Assembly: GCA_902806595.1 (NCBI GenBank)
Contig: CADCXC010000044.1
Coordinates: forward strand, 868,001-932,000
DNA: 64,000 nucleotides
Source of the DNA: Pyrenopolyporus hunteri
Lineage: Eukaryota > Ascomycota > Sordariomycetes > Xylariales > Hypoxylaceae
Direction of reading: 5' to 3'
Of this stretch, positions 30,244 through 40,966 are shown piece by piece. The notes beneath the pieces are model-generated. The model was not told the DNA's origin. It did not search any database and saw only the letters and a list, made by a program, of their open reading frames with translations. The position numbers and the translations under genes are program-made. Each line of letters opens with the position of its first letter. Positions within the stretch are counted from its first letter, which is position 1.

Positions 30244-31909
30244 TCATTCCTGCGCAGCAATACGTTCAAGTTCATTCTTCTCGTCCGCAGTTAATTCCGC
30301 CGCCGCCCGTCCGATCCGAGCGGTCACGCCGCAGCAAAATGTGAAGCCGGCTAGTCCAACGCCAGTCCAAAACCCAATCCTGTATCTTTCACGGGAGTCA
30401 GGGTGCTCTGACGTATGAGAACGAGCCCACGATGATACGGCTAATTCAGAAACGCCAAGCCAAAATGCCATACCGAGATATCCAAGACTAGTGATCAGCC
30501 CGGCCGCGGTGGCTTGAAGACGTCGGGGCATTGCGGTCGTGACGAAGACGTTCGTTACATTGTAGGTGATATCTATGCCTATTGTCCCACACACCATCGA
30601 CGGAAATACGTAGGCCCAGTAGATATGACTCATTGATAAGGCGCCTGGTCCGTCCTGTGCCGGTACGAAAGGGAATAATAATACGCATAGTATGTAGCCG
30701 ACGCCGGAAACAAGCAGTAGGATATGCCCAGAAAGTATGTGCAGGACAAACCCTCCCGTAATTGCGAGTATGAAACCACCTAGAGCCAGAGGGGTAAACC
30801 ATGCGGCGGTAAGCAGAGGGGTCGCGTGAAGCACATCCTCAATGCTGTTTTCAATGATTAGCGTATGCTTATGAAACGAGGGAGCATAGGGCCACTTACT
30901 AAAAGCTAGCATAAAACAAGAATATCGAAAAGACACCGAAACCGCAGAATATGAAGGCCGACACACGTTTCATATACTTTGGACGAAACAGGTCGGACGG
31001 TAGCAACGGGTCGGCCGATACCCATCCTTGGACGTACACAGCGGCGCAGAGCAAGAGTGCCCCTATTATGAAGGTGACATAGATATAGGGGGTACGCCAA
31101 CCATCCGGCGCATTTCCACCATCGGTGAGCGCGTACACGACAAGCGACAGCCCAGGCACAATCGTACATACGCCCCACCAATCCATACGCGCGTCGGGAT
31201 CGTGGCCGAGGTTCCGGGGAATAGCGAAGAAGCCCACGACGACGACGACGAAGACGAGGGCAGTGCCGACCCAGAAGTAGACGGTCCAGTTGACCAGCTG
31301 GCCAGTCAGCGCGCTCATGAAGATGCCGAAATAGAACCCCACACAGGCCGACGCGCCGTACAAGCTGAAGACGAGGTTCTTGCGCGGGCCCGGGCGATAC
31401 GTCTGGCCGAGGAGGGAGAGGCCCGCGGGGAGGAAGGCCGCGGCGCCTATGCCCTGCATGGCGCGGCTGGCGATCAGCATGATGGGGTTCCTGCTGAAGC
31501 CGCAGACGACGGACCAGATCAGCAGCCAGACGTGGCCGCCGAGGAAGACGATCCGGGCGCCGTGCCGGACGCAGAGCCGCGAGAAGGGGAGCAGCAGCAC
31601 GGAGGTCGTCAGGTTGATGACGCCGGCGGGCCACGTGCGCTGCGACTCGGGGATGGAGAGGGCCTCGGCGAGGGCGGGCAGGATGATGTTGAACCCGCTG
31701 ATGAAGTACTCGCTCATGCACAGCGACGCGACGACCACGAAGACGAACCCGGCCTCGACGGCCCAGTTGGCCAGCGTGTCCGGCCGCTGACGACCGAGCC
31801 GCTCGATGTCGGCTTTGCCCAGGGCTTCGACGTTCCCGTTCTCAGGAGTCCCGGGGCTGGAGGAGTCGGGGTCGAATAAGCCATTGTTGGGCTCCGTTGG
31901 CTGGGTCAT
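30244..31909 (-). CDS. MFS transporter, DHA2 (14-TM drug:H+ antiporter) type
   Basis: Exons 30900-31909 and 30244-30844 join across a 55-nt intron (GTAAGT ... AACAG, branch GCTAATC) giving 536 aa. After a hydrophilic N-terminal tail of about 45 residues come hydrophobic segments with features of the 14-TM ATR1-like class: SIPESQRTWPAGVINLTTS in the first extracellular-TM2 region, then RAMQGIGAAAFLPAGLSLLG (motif C-like) in TM4-5. The C-terminal half has ITSLGYLGMAFWLGVSELAV. These proteins export toxic compounds, small metabolites or boron-like anions with proton antiport at the plasma membrane. The gene diverges from the Zn2Cys6 regulator at 33039, a common arrangement for a regulator and its target exporter. 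GC content is high in 31200-31800, as in conserved exons elsewhere. Confidence 0.87.
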
Positions 31910-33038
31910 GGCTTATTGCTTCTATGGCTTGTTGGAAGCCAATGCCTGGGTTAAGTCGATCGAGACCGCGAGAAGGTGAGAAGAATGAAGGATGAAGCCC
32001 CTTTTAAATCGTAGGTATGTGAAGAGCTAATCGAACGGCAACTTATCGCGTACTATTTTCCAACGCAGCTCACCGGTTGATATTAATATTAATGAGGACA
32101 TCTTGAAAAGAGATGGGGACTATGTAGCGGTCACTGAAAGGAAATATTTTCGTATCAGTCGAAGTCAGCCCGTGTTATTAGTGTCATGAAAAGTGAGTTG
32201 CTATCTGCGAGATGTGAGTCTTGGCCGCCACTTTGGTAATTCGATCGAATTATGCAATTGACTCTGTGGGTATCCGATGGAAAAGGGCGCTAAAGGGTAC
32301 CTACCTAATCCCGCGTAAGGTACCCATTTCCGGGCCATTTAGGCTTTTAATTGGCTGTGATTGGTCAGGGAGAACCTAGGAGAACCGTAAATATGGGCCC
32401 TGAATGCACAATTTGAGTCTTGGCTACCCTTTACGGTAAGGGCTTTACAAGTTATGCATATATATTGTCACGGGCTAGAACCGAAACTCTCCTTTCAAGC
32501 TCCACTCCATAAAGAACTTTTACAAATAATGTTGTAATGAAATACTCTCTCCCAACCAACATCTTCCGTCTTTCGCTTGTCCTATTGCATAATTCTAGAA
32601 ACAAGTCTGAAGTCACCACCCAGTGACCCCATCTTTCAATTCGGGAGCTATGTAGGTATATAGGCGGTAACAAGAGCCGGGTGTGGGAATATTTGGGAAG
32701 TCTCGTCTGTTCTCAACGAGGAAGTAATCAGACGCCGAGAATCTAGACCACGCGTTGGAGGGCCGAGATCAACAGGAGCCTCAATACGGTGTTGACGTCC
32801 AGTCAAGCTTTCGCTAATTTCGATCCAACCCAAGCCAGTCATAGATCTACATTTGACCTGATGGCCTCAATCCGGCAGCCAGCGTTACACTCCGTGGTTC
32901 ACTTAAGCTGCCCTCATTATTGACGCGGAATCTATCCCGTTTGGTTAGGCGGTGAGGTGACGGGGAGCAGCTCCCGTTTCCTGGATGCAGTATTACCCAG
33001 GTATCTATCGCAACGTCTAGCGCTTCACCTCCCCTCTC
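31910..33038. other. divergent promoter region of exporter and regulator
   Basis: This 1.13 kb region lies between the two divergent starts. It contains a palindromic ACCGGT at 32072-32077, a TACCTACCTA element near 32298, and AT-rich stretches around 32120-32280. No supported gene; the small minus-strand frames at 32452-32842 lack motifs. Confidence 0.4.
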
Positions 33039-34852
33039 ATGGTTGCGCCAAAAGTTTGCCATAACTGCCGGAGCCGTCGCTTGCGATGCGATCGCTCCGT
33101 TCCCGAGTGTCACAAGTGTACCAGCACGGGGCAGAAATGTCTTGGGTACGGAAAGCTCTACAAGTGGATGAGTAACAAGACGCCCGACAACCAAACGCCG
33201 GAGAACACCAGTGTCAACCCGATCTCGACGGTTCAAGAGCATATCAAGCTCGGTTCGGGCGATACGGCGTACCATCCTGAAGAACTGAGACCGTTACCGC
33301 TTTTTTTTCCTTTATTAGATCCGTTATTTCAGGATCTAGGTTTCTCGTCACGACGTTATCTTCATTACTGTGAGTCTCGTTCCAGCTTCCCACTTGTTAC
33401 CGCTCACTTCCGGCCTAATTCTATCCAGACAATACTCGTTTCTGCCAAGATCTGGTCATCTATGACTCACCCCATCGCGGTGCTAACCCATTCAGGGACC
33501 TAATTCCTACGTCTCAGAAGTATCCATTTCTTCGTGAGATTATTGTTGCAGCATCAGCACTGCACTTCTATAACTCTGCACGCTGGCATAAGAATCCACG
33601 GCCAGCAGTCGACTCCCTCGTAGACGCTTTATGTGCGCGACATAGAGCCATCAAGTCATTGCAGGCCGTCATAGAGCATTGGGGCGCCCTAAGCGATGTT
33701 GGATCGGATGAGGCAGAGAGAGATGCACTGCTCGCTGCGGTGCTTTTCTTCGTCAACTTTTCCCTTGTCGACTCGGGGAAAGGCGGTTGGCGAGCTCACA
33801 TGAATTTTGTCGGCACACTTCTTAGAATGCGCACATCGGCCTCTCATATGGTAAAATCTGTGGGACCAACTCTGGAGACACAACTCGACTCCAACCATAA
33901 CTTGGATTCTACATTACATGGAGCTCTCATTTCACCCCCATTTGCCTATAGTTCCGTTCCCCTTCCGCAATCCTTAAACATCCGTGACTATATTATTTCA
34001 GACTCCGTGGCTTATTATATATGGAATAACGCCCTCGATTCCTTACTGTTATCTCGCAGTAAGACTACAGCAGCGCCATCGGCATTCAATGGGGATGGTT
34101 TTGAAATACTTCGGATCCTCCAGCGCACTGAGGCCAACAGTTACCACAGCTGCCCTTCTCGCCTATTATACACCATCTTCCGGACTTCACAGCTAGCAAG
34201 AGATATCAGGTTGAACAAGACGGGCATTTTAAATGATAGGCAGATACAATCATGTCTCGCGCTTTTGGATGAGATTCGAGAATTTGATGGCGATATCTGG
34301 GCCTCCGAAATCTGCGCCCAGATCATTGCTGTCGTGGGTTACCTAGATGAAGCTGAGTTACACTATCGGAGACATATAGCCGCAACTTTCCGTGCGGCCG
34401 CCTGCTTATACGTTCTTTTGGTTGCCCCGGAATTACCAGGGCAAATTGATGCTTATGAGATAAATAGTTCACTCGCTCTCCCTACTACCGCTGAACTCGC
34501 CGCCACGATCTTGCACCATATGTCCTTCATATCGACTGAGAGCCCCTTATTCAAATTTGCAACGTGGCCTATATTCCTTACGGGTGTTGAGACCGCGGAC
34601 CCGTACCGCAGGTCATGGGTTCTCGATCGACTACGTGATATGAGGGCACTCTGTCCGTGGGGAATGCTCACATCTACAATGGAGACATTGATAGAGATCT
34701 GGCGAATGCGAGACTGCTCGTTAGTGGTTGGTGAATCCGAAGCAGATGGAAAGACTCTAGGCGGAGAATCAATCAACTCGCTACATCAAAGAGATAATAA
34801 TCACTGGTTAATGCAATTACAAGGCTTCAAGATCGATTGTTTGATTGTCTGA
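33039..34852 (+). CDS. Zn2Cys6 (GAL4-type) transcription factor
   Basis: Exons 33039-33369 and 33429-34852 join through a 59-nt intron (GTGAGT ... ATCCAG) to give 584 aa. The zinc cluster is complete at the N-terminus: Cys7, 10, 17, 24, 27 and 34 (CX2CX6CX6CX2CX6C), followed by LGYGKLYKW, characteristic of a fungal subgroup whose C-terminal part is the Fungal_trans_2 regulatory domain. The splice restores RRYLHYYNTRFCQDLVIYD and PFRDLIPTSQKYPFL, the usual start of that domain; without it the frame stops at once. The protein presumably binds CGG-type sites and works in the nucleus. The divergent DHA2 transporter (31909) and the convergent epimerase-like gene (34950) are the likely local targets, by position only. 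Confidence 0.9.
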
Positions 34853-34949
34853 AGCTGGTCCTACGGCTCGATAATACGACCTTAAAGCCTAAATGAGCCC
34901 CTCGCGGCCTAGGGGCACGGAATACTAGTTGAAATGGTCATCTAGCCGC

Positions 34950-36253
34950 CTACTTAGCCCCCTGAGTCAGCTTATGGTTCGTGGTCATCCACGGCGAAGC
35001 AGCATCGTCGCTCGAGTTTGTTCGAATCGCTTGCGCGATGGCCTTGTACGATCCGGACTTAATGTCCTCGATAATATTCGTGTTCTCCCGAATCTCCCAG
35101 CCCAGCTCTTCTTTAGCCTTAGCACTCGAGGCGCGGTTCTGTGCCGCTAAAAAGCGGGCGAAGAATTCCCCAAGCTTTCCAGAGGCCTCTTCGAGCGTCA
35201 AGGATTTCACCGGCACGCCGACCGCTTCCGCTATTGCGTCAGCCAGCTGGCGGATGGTCACCGTGGTCGAGTCCGTGGCGTTATAGATTGAGCCCGACTT
35301 GGCCTTCTTTACAGCGAGGAGGTACAGCCTTGCTGCGTCGTCCACGTGGACCGTCGAAGTGTATACTTTTCCCTCGTCGACGCAGATGAACTCGCCGTTC
35401 TTCTTGGCCAAAGCCACTATAGCCGTGTAAGTAAAAGATGCTTTCGGCGAATAGCATAGGGTTCGGGCTCGGCGCAATCGCTCTCAACCGTTCTCGGGTT
35501 ACGAGTGAAGACGGGTAAATTCGGGGGGAGAAAGCTGAAATTACTTACTAAGGAGTCTAACGCCGCTTCCACCGCGCCCATACACGAATGGCGGAAGGCG
35601 AATGGTAGACACTCTAATACCCCTCTTCGAGAGACTCTGGTCGTGCTGTTCGATAAGATAACGGGGTAGTAAAGGCTTCTTGGGATACGGGGATGCTTCT
35701 GTGGTCTCGCCGCCGTTTGGATCAGGCTCCACCATCAACGTGCCGGACTTTAACAATGGGTTAGTATTACTTCTTTAATTAAAGGGACTTCGATGTCTTA
35801 AGCGCGTCTTTGAAGCAGATATCCCCCAGTTAATCCAACCATGAAACGTCGACCCTCGCAACGCATTAGACAAGGAAGAAACCCTTAGATTCCACATACC
35901 GTTGTGATTAGGGGCTTATTAGTCCCTTGCATGCTTTCTCCGAAGGCATCCGCGACGGCAGTTTGAATTTCCAAGGGCCTTTTATAGCCATCGCTTAGAT
36001 CCCCGGTGAATGGGTCAGCGAGGTGGATAACGACATCAGCCGCAGCACTCTCGCGGCGCAAGACATCGAGGGAGGTGAGGTCACCACGGACGGGCACGGC
36101 GCCAAGCTTCTTCAGCTTTTCATCACCCGCCTCGGACCTAGATAAGCCATAGACCTCATAGCCGTCGGCGATGGCAAATTCGGTGATGACGAGGCCGATA
36201 TAGCCGCTGGCGCCAGTCATGAAGATGCGCTGTTTCTTAGTTGCGTCTGCCAT
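34950..36253 (-). CDS. NAD(P)-binding epimerase/dehydratase-like protein (extended SDR)
   Basis: Exons 35900-36253, 35549-35747 and 34950-35416 join in phase to 339 aa. The Rossmann signature TGASGYIG occupies residues 13-20 (Gly14, 17, 20). The second exon continues SGTLMVEPDPNGGETTE and FVYGRGGSGVRLL; the third gives MALAKKNGEFICVDEG and VHVDDAARLYLLAVKKA. This matches the fungal extended-SDR group annotated as NAD-dependent epimerase/dehydratase. The classic YxxxK pair is not obvious where expected, as in other members of this subgroup, so it may be an atypical SDR. The two introns are long for this window (152 and 132 nt). The 3' end lies 97 bp from the regulator's stop. Substrate unknown. 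Confidence 0.82.
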
Positions 36254-37268
36254 TTTATCTATGAAGGGCCGAGTTTAGAAAAATATCGTTTAAGAGTGTC
36301 GTTTCGGATAAGTAGCGTCTATTGTCCAATGTTGAAGCGATTAACGTCTTGTTCGCCAAGCAGTGCACATACCGGTATATATAATGGAGATAATTATCTC
36401 AGTCTCCTAAGGCCACCGCCTTAGACACGAGCTAATGCACTATGAGCCAAAAAGGAAACATCTGACGAATATCGAGATCCAGCTGAATCTTCAGGGTCGA
36501 ATACCGCATGAAGGTAACTGGAACCACTACCTGGATGACCATCACATACCTTGAGTGCCCGGGATTCAATTCCGTTCATGGGAATACCGGCGATATGCTG
36601 ATTAATCCCTAGTTTCCTCTTACTTCCGACTCCGACTCCGTGAACCCGGAATTACTCGTTCGGGCATAGTATTTTCGATGGACTTCTGTGTGATTGAGCC
36701 TAATGATACAACTATTACTAAGCCTACTACGCCATCGCACGATATGAACGTTGATCAACTTAGTTGGGTTGCAGTTTGAAATGAGATCAGATGCTGAAGG
36801 CCAATGTAGAAGACTTGTCGATAGCTAGGCATACCTGATGCCAGTCTCCGAATCCTAGACTTACTCTAAGACTCGACGCCGTTCTGACGTGGCAATCACC
36901 TCGAACCACCAAGCAACTTCTCCTCTATGCCGCCGGATACCTATCACGCCGCGAATAGTCTAAGCATCTCGGGCCCCGGGCGCCGAACGCGTATTGCTTG
37001 GTGCGTAAAGGGGTCCCATATCGTATGTATTAGAAATTAGTCTACCAGCAAAGCGAATAAGGAAACCTAGAGGTACATATTAACTGTATAAGACAATCAC
37101 TAATGTACTATGTAAATTCAAGCATAACTTCAAGTACATAACTTGAACGCTCCGAGCAAATTTATACCATTATATAAATAAGTTCCTCCATCATCCCACT
37201 TGGGAATACCCTTTTATTCTCTTTACCGGCCTTCGGTTCCTTATAAATAGTAAGATTGGCAGACCTAC
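36254..37268. other. intergenic, no gene seen
   Basis: No open frame of interest. The 3' part (37030-37270) is AT-rich, consistent with the terminator side of the following minus-strand gene. Confidence 0.4.
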
Positions 37269-38792
37269 CTACTCGCATTCCGAATCAGTATTATCTTCCG
37301 AGTTAGAATTATCCGTTACGAAAGAGTCCGCTCTAGATTCACCAGATCCGGATCCCGGCTCAGATAATTCCGACCCAGATAACTCAGATTCAGAGTCCGA
37401 TTCCTCGGGCTCCGAGTCGGAATACTGCGCTTTGGAAAGTTCTTCGATATCATATACCGGCGAGATTTTCCTGGGACGGAAACTGTACCGTGTAGGTGGC
37501 GTCTTCCTCTTCTTACCGGCAGGCTCCGTAATTTCTCCATCTTCAGAAGACTCAGGAGGCTCCGAGAGTTCCGAACTTTCAGCAACTTCCACGGGCTCAG
37601 CCGTCTCTTCGCGCTCAACGGGCTCCCAAAGCACGGGGTTCTCCGAGGGCACAAAAAGCTCCGATTCTTCTTCTTCTTCTTCTTCTTCTTCAGGCCATCC
37701 CCGGAACCAGGGCGATCTTCTCGCCGTTACCCCGAACTCTTTCGATATTTCGAATACGAGCCCCGGGTTAAAGCTTTCGTCCCGGCGAGCCGTGTAGCCA
37801 ACCCAAGCCCCCGGGCCCTCGTTCGTCTTGTAGAGCGAAGTGCCCTGATGATCCCGGACGCGCCACGCGCTTGCCGTGTTATCGGCTGGGAGCACCATGA
37901 TGCCGTGCGATGCTAGATAGAAGTTACCTCCCCTAGTAGCGTAGTAGGGAGCGTTGCAGACGCACGCTATAACCCAGGCGTTCTCGTTTACCTCCGCGTA
38001 CACGCGTTGCGCATACAATGTAGCAGGTGCCGCAGATAGCTGCGGTATTCGTAATCCCTTCACGCCCAGAATGTTTTGGCCCTGGATCTTAAGAGTGAAG
38101 GTCTCATTACCGTCCCTTATCATATCCATGCAAGGGAAGTCGTCCTCAAGAAGCGCGCTGCTATAGTCTCTGGTGACCTCGACCGGGAACCGCGACTTCA
38201 TCAGATTCCAGATGTTCCCAGCCATCCCCCGAGCCTCGTTGTTGACCTCCACCTCCTTGTCTTCCAAAAACGCCGACCCCGGGTACGCGGGAAACGCGGG
38301 AGGTCGGACCCCGGGGTGCTGCAAGCCGCAGACGTACCCGCATAGCGCGCAGGGGCTCTCGCGCCTGTTGTAGCCGTGGTACCTGACGACCTCCCTGCAC
38401 ACGTCGGTGATGCTGTCCCTCACGGCCTCGTCGGCGATGAACTCGCGGAGGACGACGAGGACGATCTCCTTGGTCTCGGCGTCGCGGAAGATCACGCTCT
38501 CGTGCTGGTGCGCTATGTACTGGAGACGCGCCACGTCGAAGTTGATGGCCGCCTCCCACAGCCCCCGGCCGTGGTGCGAGACTCTTGGCTGCTCGCCTCC
38601 CGAGCGGTCTCCCCATATGTGGTCCGTCTCGAACGCTCCGGTCACAAGATAGTCGTCGATGGAGGGTGGCGCTCCTAGTCTGGGCAGTTCTACGACTTTG
38701 ATATTGGCCAGGTACGCTTCTCTCTGGTCTGCTGTCCAGTTCAGACCGAGGTCCTCGATGAGCTGTGCACTGAATTTGGTGCTCGCTTCCAT
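37269..38792 (-). CDS. unrecognised 507-aa protein with zinc-type Cys/His cluster and acidic Ser/Glu tail
   Basis: One ATG-initiated frame, no introns needed. Residues 1-365 form a presumably folded part with no motif I can name. They include a tight cluster CALCGYVCGLQH (CX2CX3CX3H, residues 148-159) that could bind zinc, and segments VIFRDAETKEIVLVVLREF and GGNFYLASHGIMVLP with beta-strand character. Residues 366-376 are a poly-Glu run encoded by a GAA microsatellite (37662-37692). Next come Glu/Ser/Pro-rich repeats, a likely nuclear signal GKKRK near 425-430, and a Ser/Glu/Asp-rich tail to the end. A nuclear, nucleic-acid- or histone-associated role is possible. A remote TET/JBP-type dioxygenase fold crossed my mind because of the strand pattern, but I cannot place the HxD...H iron ligands, so I do not call it. 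Confidence 0.62.
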   Translation of the reverse strand: MEASTKFSAQLIEDLGLNWTADQREAYLANIKVVELPRLGAPPSIDDYLVTGAFETDHIWGDRSGGEQPRVSHHGRGLWEAAINFDVARLQYIAHQHESVIFRDAETKEIVLVVLREFIADEAVRDSITDVCREVVRYHGYNRRESPCALCGYVCGLQHPGVRPPAFPAYPGSAFLEDKEVEVNNEARGMAGNIWNLMKSRFPVEVTRDYSSALLEDDFPCMDMIRDGNETFTLKIQGQNILGVKGLRIPQLSAAPATLYAQRVYAEVNENAWVIACVCNAPYYATRGGNFYLASHGIMVLPADNTASAWRVRDHQGTSLYKTNEGPGAWVGYTARRDESFNPGLVFEISKEFGVTARRSPWFRGWPEEEEEEEEESELFVPSENPVLWEPVEREETAEPVEVAESSELSEPPESSEDGEITEPAGKKRKTPPTRYSFRPRKISPVYDIEELSKAQYSDSEPEESDSESELSGSELSEPGSGSGESRADSFVTDNSNSEDNTDSECE

Positions 38793-39229
38793 GTTGAATA
38801 ATTAGTGTTGCATAAACCAAGAATAAAAGAAATCCTAGTCTTCGACTGGTGTTAGATCGCGAGTTCTTACTGAAATGCCGGTATTAATTGTTCTGAATTT
38901 TAGTTTGGGATAGATTCTCCCCTCGCCTCTCGGTGCAGCCGACTTATATTGAAAACCACATCGAGCAGACGTAGCAATATCAACATGAGAACAATGCCAT
39001 ACAAGGAACAATCGAATTGTTTTATAAGCAGTATCTTTAACGCCAACAACCAATTTAATTCGTACCTTACTTTACCTACCATTAAGTAGATGAATATTTA
39101 TCTAAGAACTATTGTCATATACATCCAATCAATGTAGGCTACAATAAAGAACTCCTATGAAGCTTGCTCTGCTATATAGAATAAAGACCTGACAATCCAT
39201 TGTGTCCAATAGACTCTTCATAGGTTCGA
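38793..39229. other. intergenic between two minus-strand genes
   Basis: No supported gene. AT-rich with short frames only. It holds the promoter of the acidic-tailed protein gene (high-coordinate side is upstream for that gene) and the 3' end region of the aminotransferase. Confidence 0.4.
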
Positions 39230-40966
39230 TTAGGCTACTAGGGCTTGTTTTATTCTATACCATCGTCAGCATAGGACTAGAGACATATTCAAAAATCAGG
39301 AAAGCGATCGCTCACCTTCTAATTCCCTCCTTAAGGATACCCTCTTCAAGTGAGAACACGAGGCGAAACCCGCCGGGATTCGGGGAGCTGTATGCTTCAC
39401 CGGTCGATAGGTTGACTCCGGCCTTCTCGAACCGCTGAGATAAGAGTCTTTCCGCTGCCCATTTATCCCCGTTAGTCTCCTCTAAGGGTAGAAATGGCGA
39501 AAGATCGAGCCATATGAAGAACCCAGCATTCCTACGTAGGAGGTAGTTATTAGAGGAGCGAGGCTTAAGACACAGAATGCGACGCTGGATGGAGAGAACT
39601 TACCCCTTTAGGTGAAAGCCGATACCCGCTTCAGTGAGCAGTTTTTCGGCCAGCATGCGACTGCGCGCTAAGAGACCCTGCGAGTTTTCGAGGAATTTTG
39701 CGACGTATTCCTCGTCTTCGAGGAGGTTCGCGGCGATTTCCATTGAGTACTGGGAAGGTGATATGAAGCGACTAGGTGAGAGAGATCAGTAACAGCAAAC
39801 TAGAGGTTCTGCTAGTGGAAACCGACCACACGGCGCGAATTGCCTTGATGAATTCGGTGTTCTCAGACACAACACAACCAAGTCGCATTCCACCCACGCC
39901 AAAGTCCTAGACGTAATATTAGACCCCTAGAAATACTAACCAGATAGCTCATCATTGCCTTACTTTCGACATGCCGTAGAACACGTGGACCAGGGCAGGG
40001 TCGATAATCCCAGCCGGGTCAATAGACCGCACGGAAGTAAATTTCTCGCACGGGACATCATCCCGCTCGTAGACCGAGAGGGCGTATATCTCGTCGCTAA
40101 GAAGGTGGATGCCCTTCGCCGCACACAGACGCATGAGCCCAACCAGGGTTTCGCGGGGGTAACATCGACCTTCGAGGGAAGACTCAGTTACGCGTCATCA
40201 TGATAGAGCCGCAGGTTATATTTCTCACCTAGGGGGTTATGAGGGTTGCAGATTATCATCGCTTTGATAGTGACACCGCGCGCCTTCGCAGCTTCGATGC
40301 TAGCCTCGTAGGCAGCGATGCAGTCCGGCGAGAATTGCTCCACGCCGCCAACGTCGACGTATTCCGGCGTCAAGCTTCAGAGACACGCCGCTATTAGAAC
40401 AGAGCTGTGGAGCGGCCGTTTGGATGCTACGTACCCGGTTCGCATGGCGAGGTCTCTGCTGAAAGACCCGTAGATGGGGCCCCCGAGCATGATGGACTCG
40501 TTACTGTCCGGGTTGCACAGGACCTGGGCGCAGGCTTCGCTTAGAGAGGTTACCCCGGCTGCGAATGTGATCTGGTCTAGGTCGATTTCGTGGACCGGCT
40601 TGAGATGCGTGTTCAGGTGCTTGGCCATTGCAGATCGCAGCCGGACTGTCCCGGTGTATCCCTCGCCGTACGAACATGATTGCGGGCTGAATTGGACCTG
40701 GATATTGATGTTAACACCCCCTAGTTGGAGCGGAATGAATGCGCGACTTACACGTGTGTTGATGTAACGGGTTATTTCTTCATGTATGAGGAACTAGAAT
40801 TAGTGTGAGCGGTTGCATAGTCTGGATGGTCTTGGGGTTTTTGACTTGCGTTCTCGGCGTATGAGAAGTCCACTACGCCATTGGGATTGCTTGAGGGATG
40901 ATAGGGGTTTCGACCGCCGTGGAGAAAGCTGGTCTTCGCCCAGTTCTGTCCTCTTGCCGATAACAT
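39230..40966 (-). CDS. PLP-dependent class I/II aminotransferase, ACC-synthase-like
   Basis: Nine exons fit in phase: 40850-40966, 40752-40793, 40435-40697, 40229-40374, 39964-40169, 39827-39906, 39604-39771, 39316-39531, 39230-39254, giving 420 aa. The first intron begins GCAAGT and ends TCTAG, a GC-AG intron; without it the conserved SYAEN...FLIHEEITRYINT block is lost. Family marks: NPNGVVDFSYAEN, YGEGYTGTVRLR, ICNPHNPLGRCYP (PLP-phosphate/Asn), SDEIYALSVY (Asp/Tyr of the cofactor pocket), and FYGMSKDFGVGGMRLG, where the Schiff-base Lys is about residue 258, exactly at an exon end. The C-terminal exon adds IKQALVA. Fungal members are called ACC synthase-like but often act as transaminases, lyases or biosynthetic PLP enzymes. 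Substrate unknown; cytosolic. Confidence 0.87.

Noticed and set aside
31028..31879. 283-codon plus-strand frame opposite the DHA2 transporter
   Set aside because: Glu/Asp/Gly-rich shadow of the hydrophobic coding strand.
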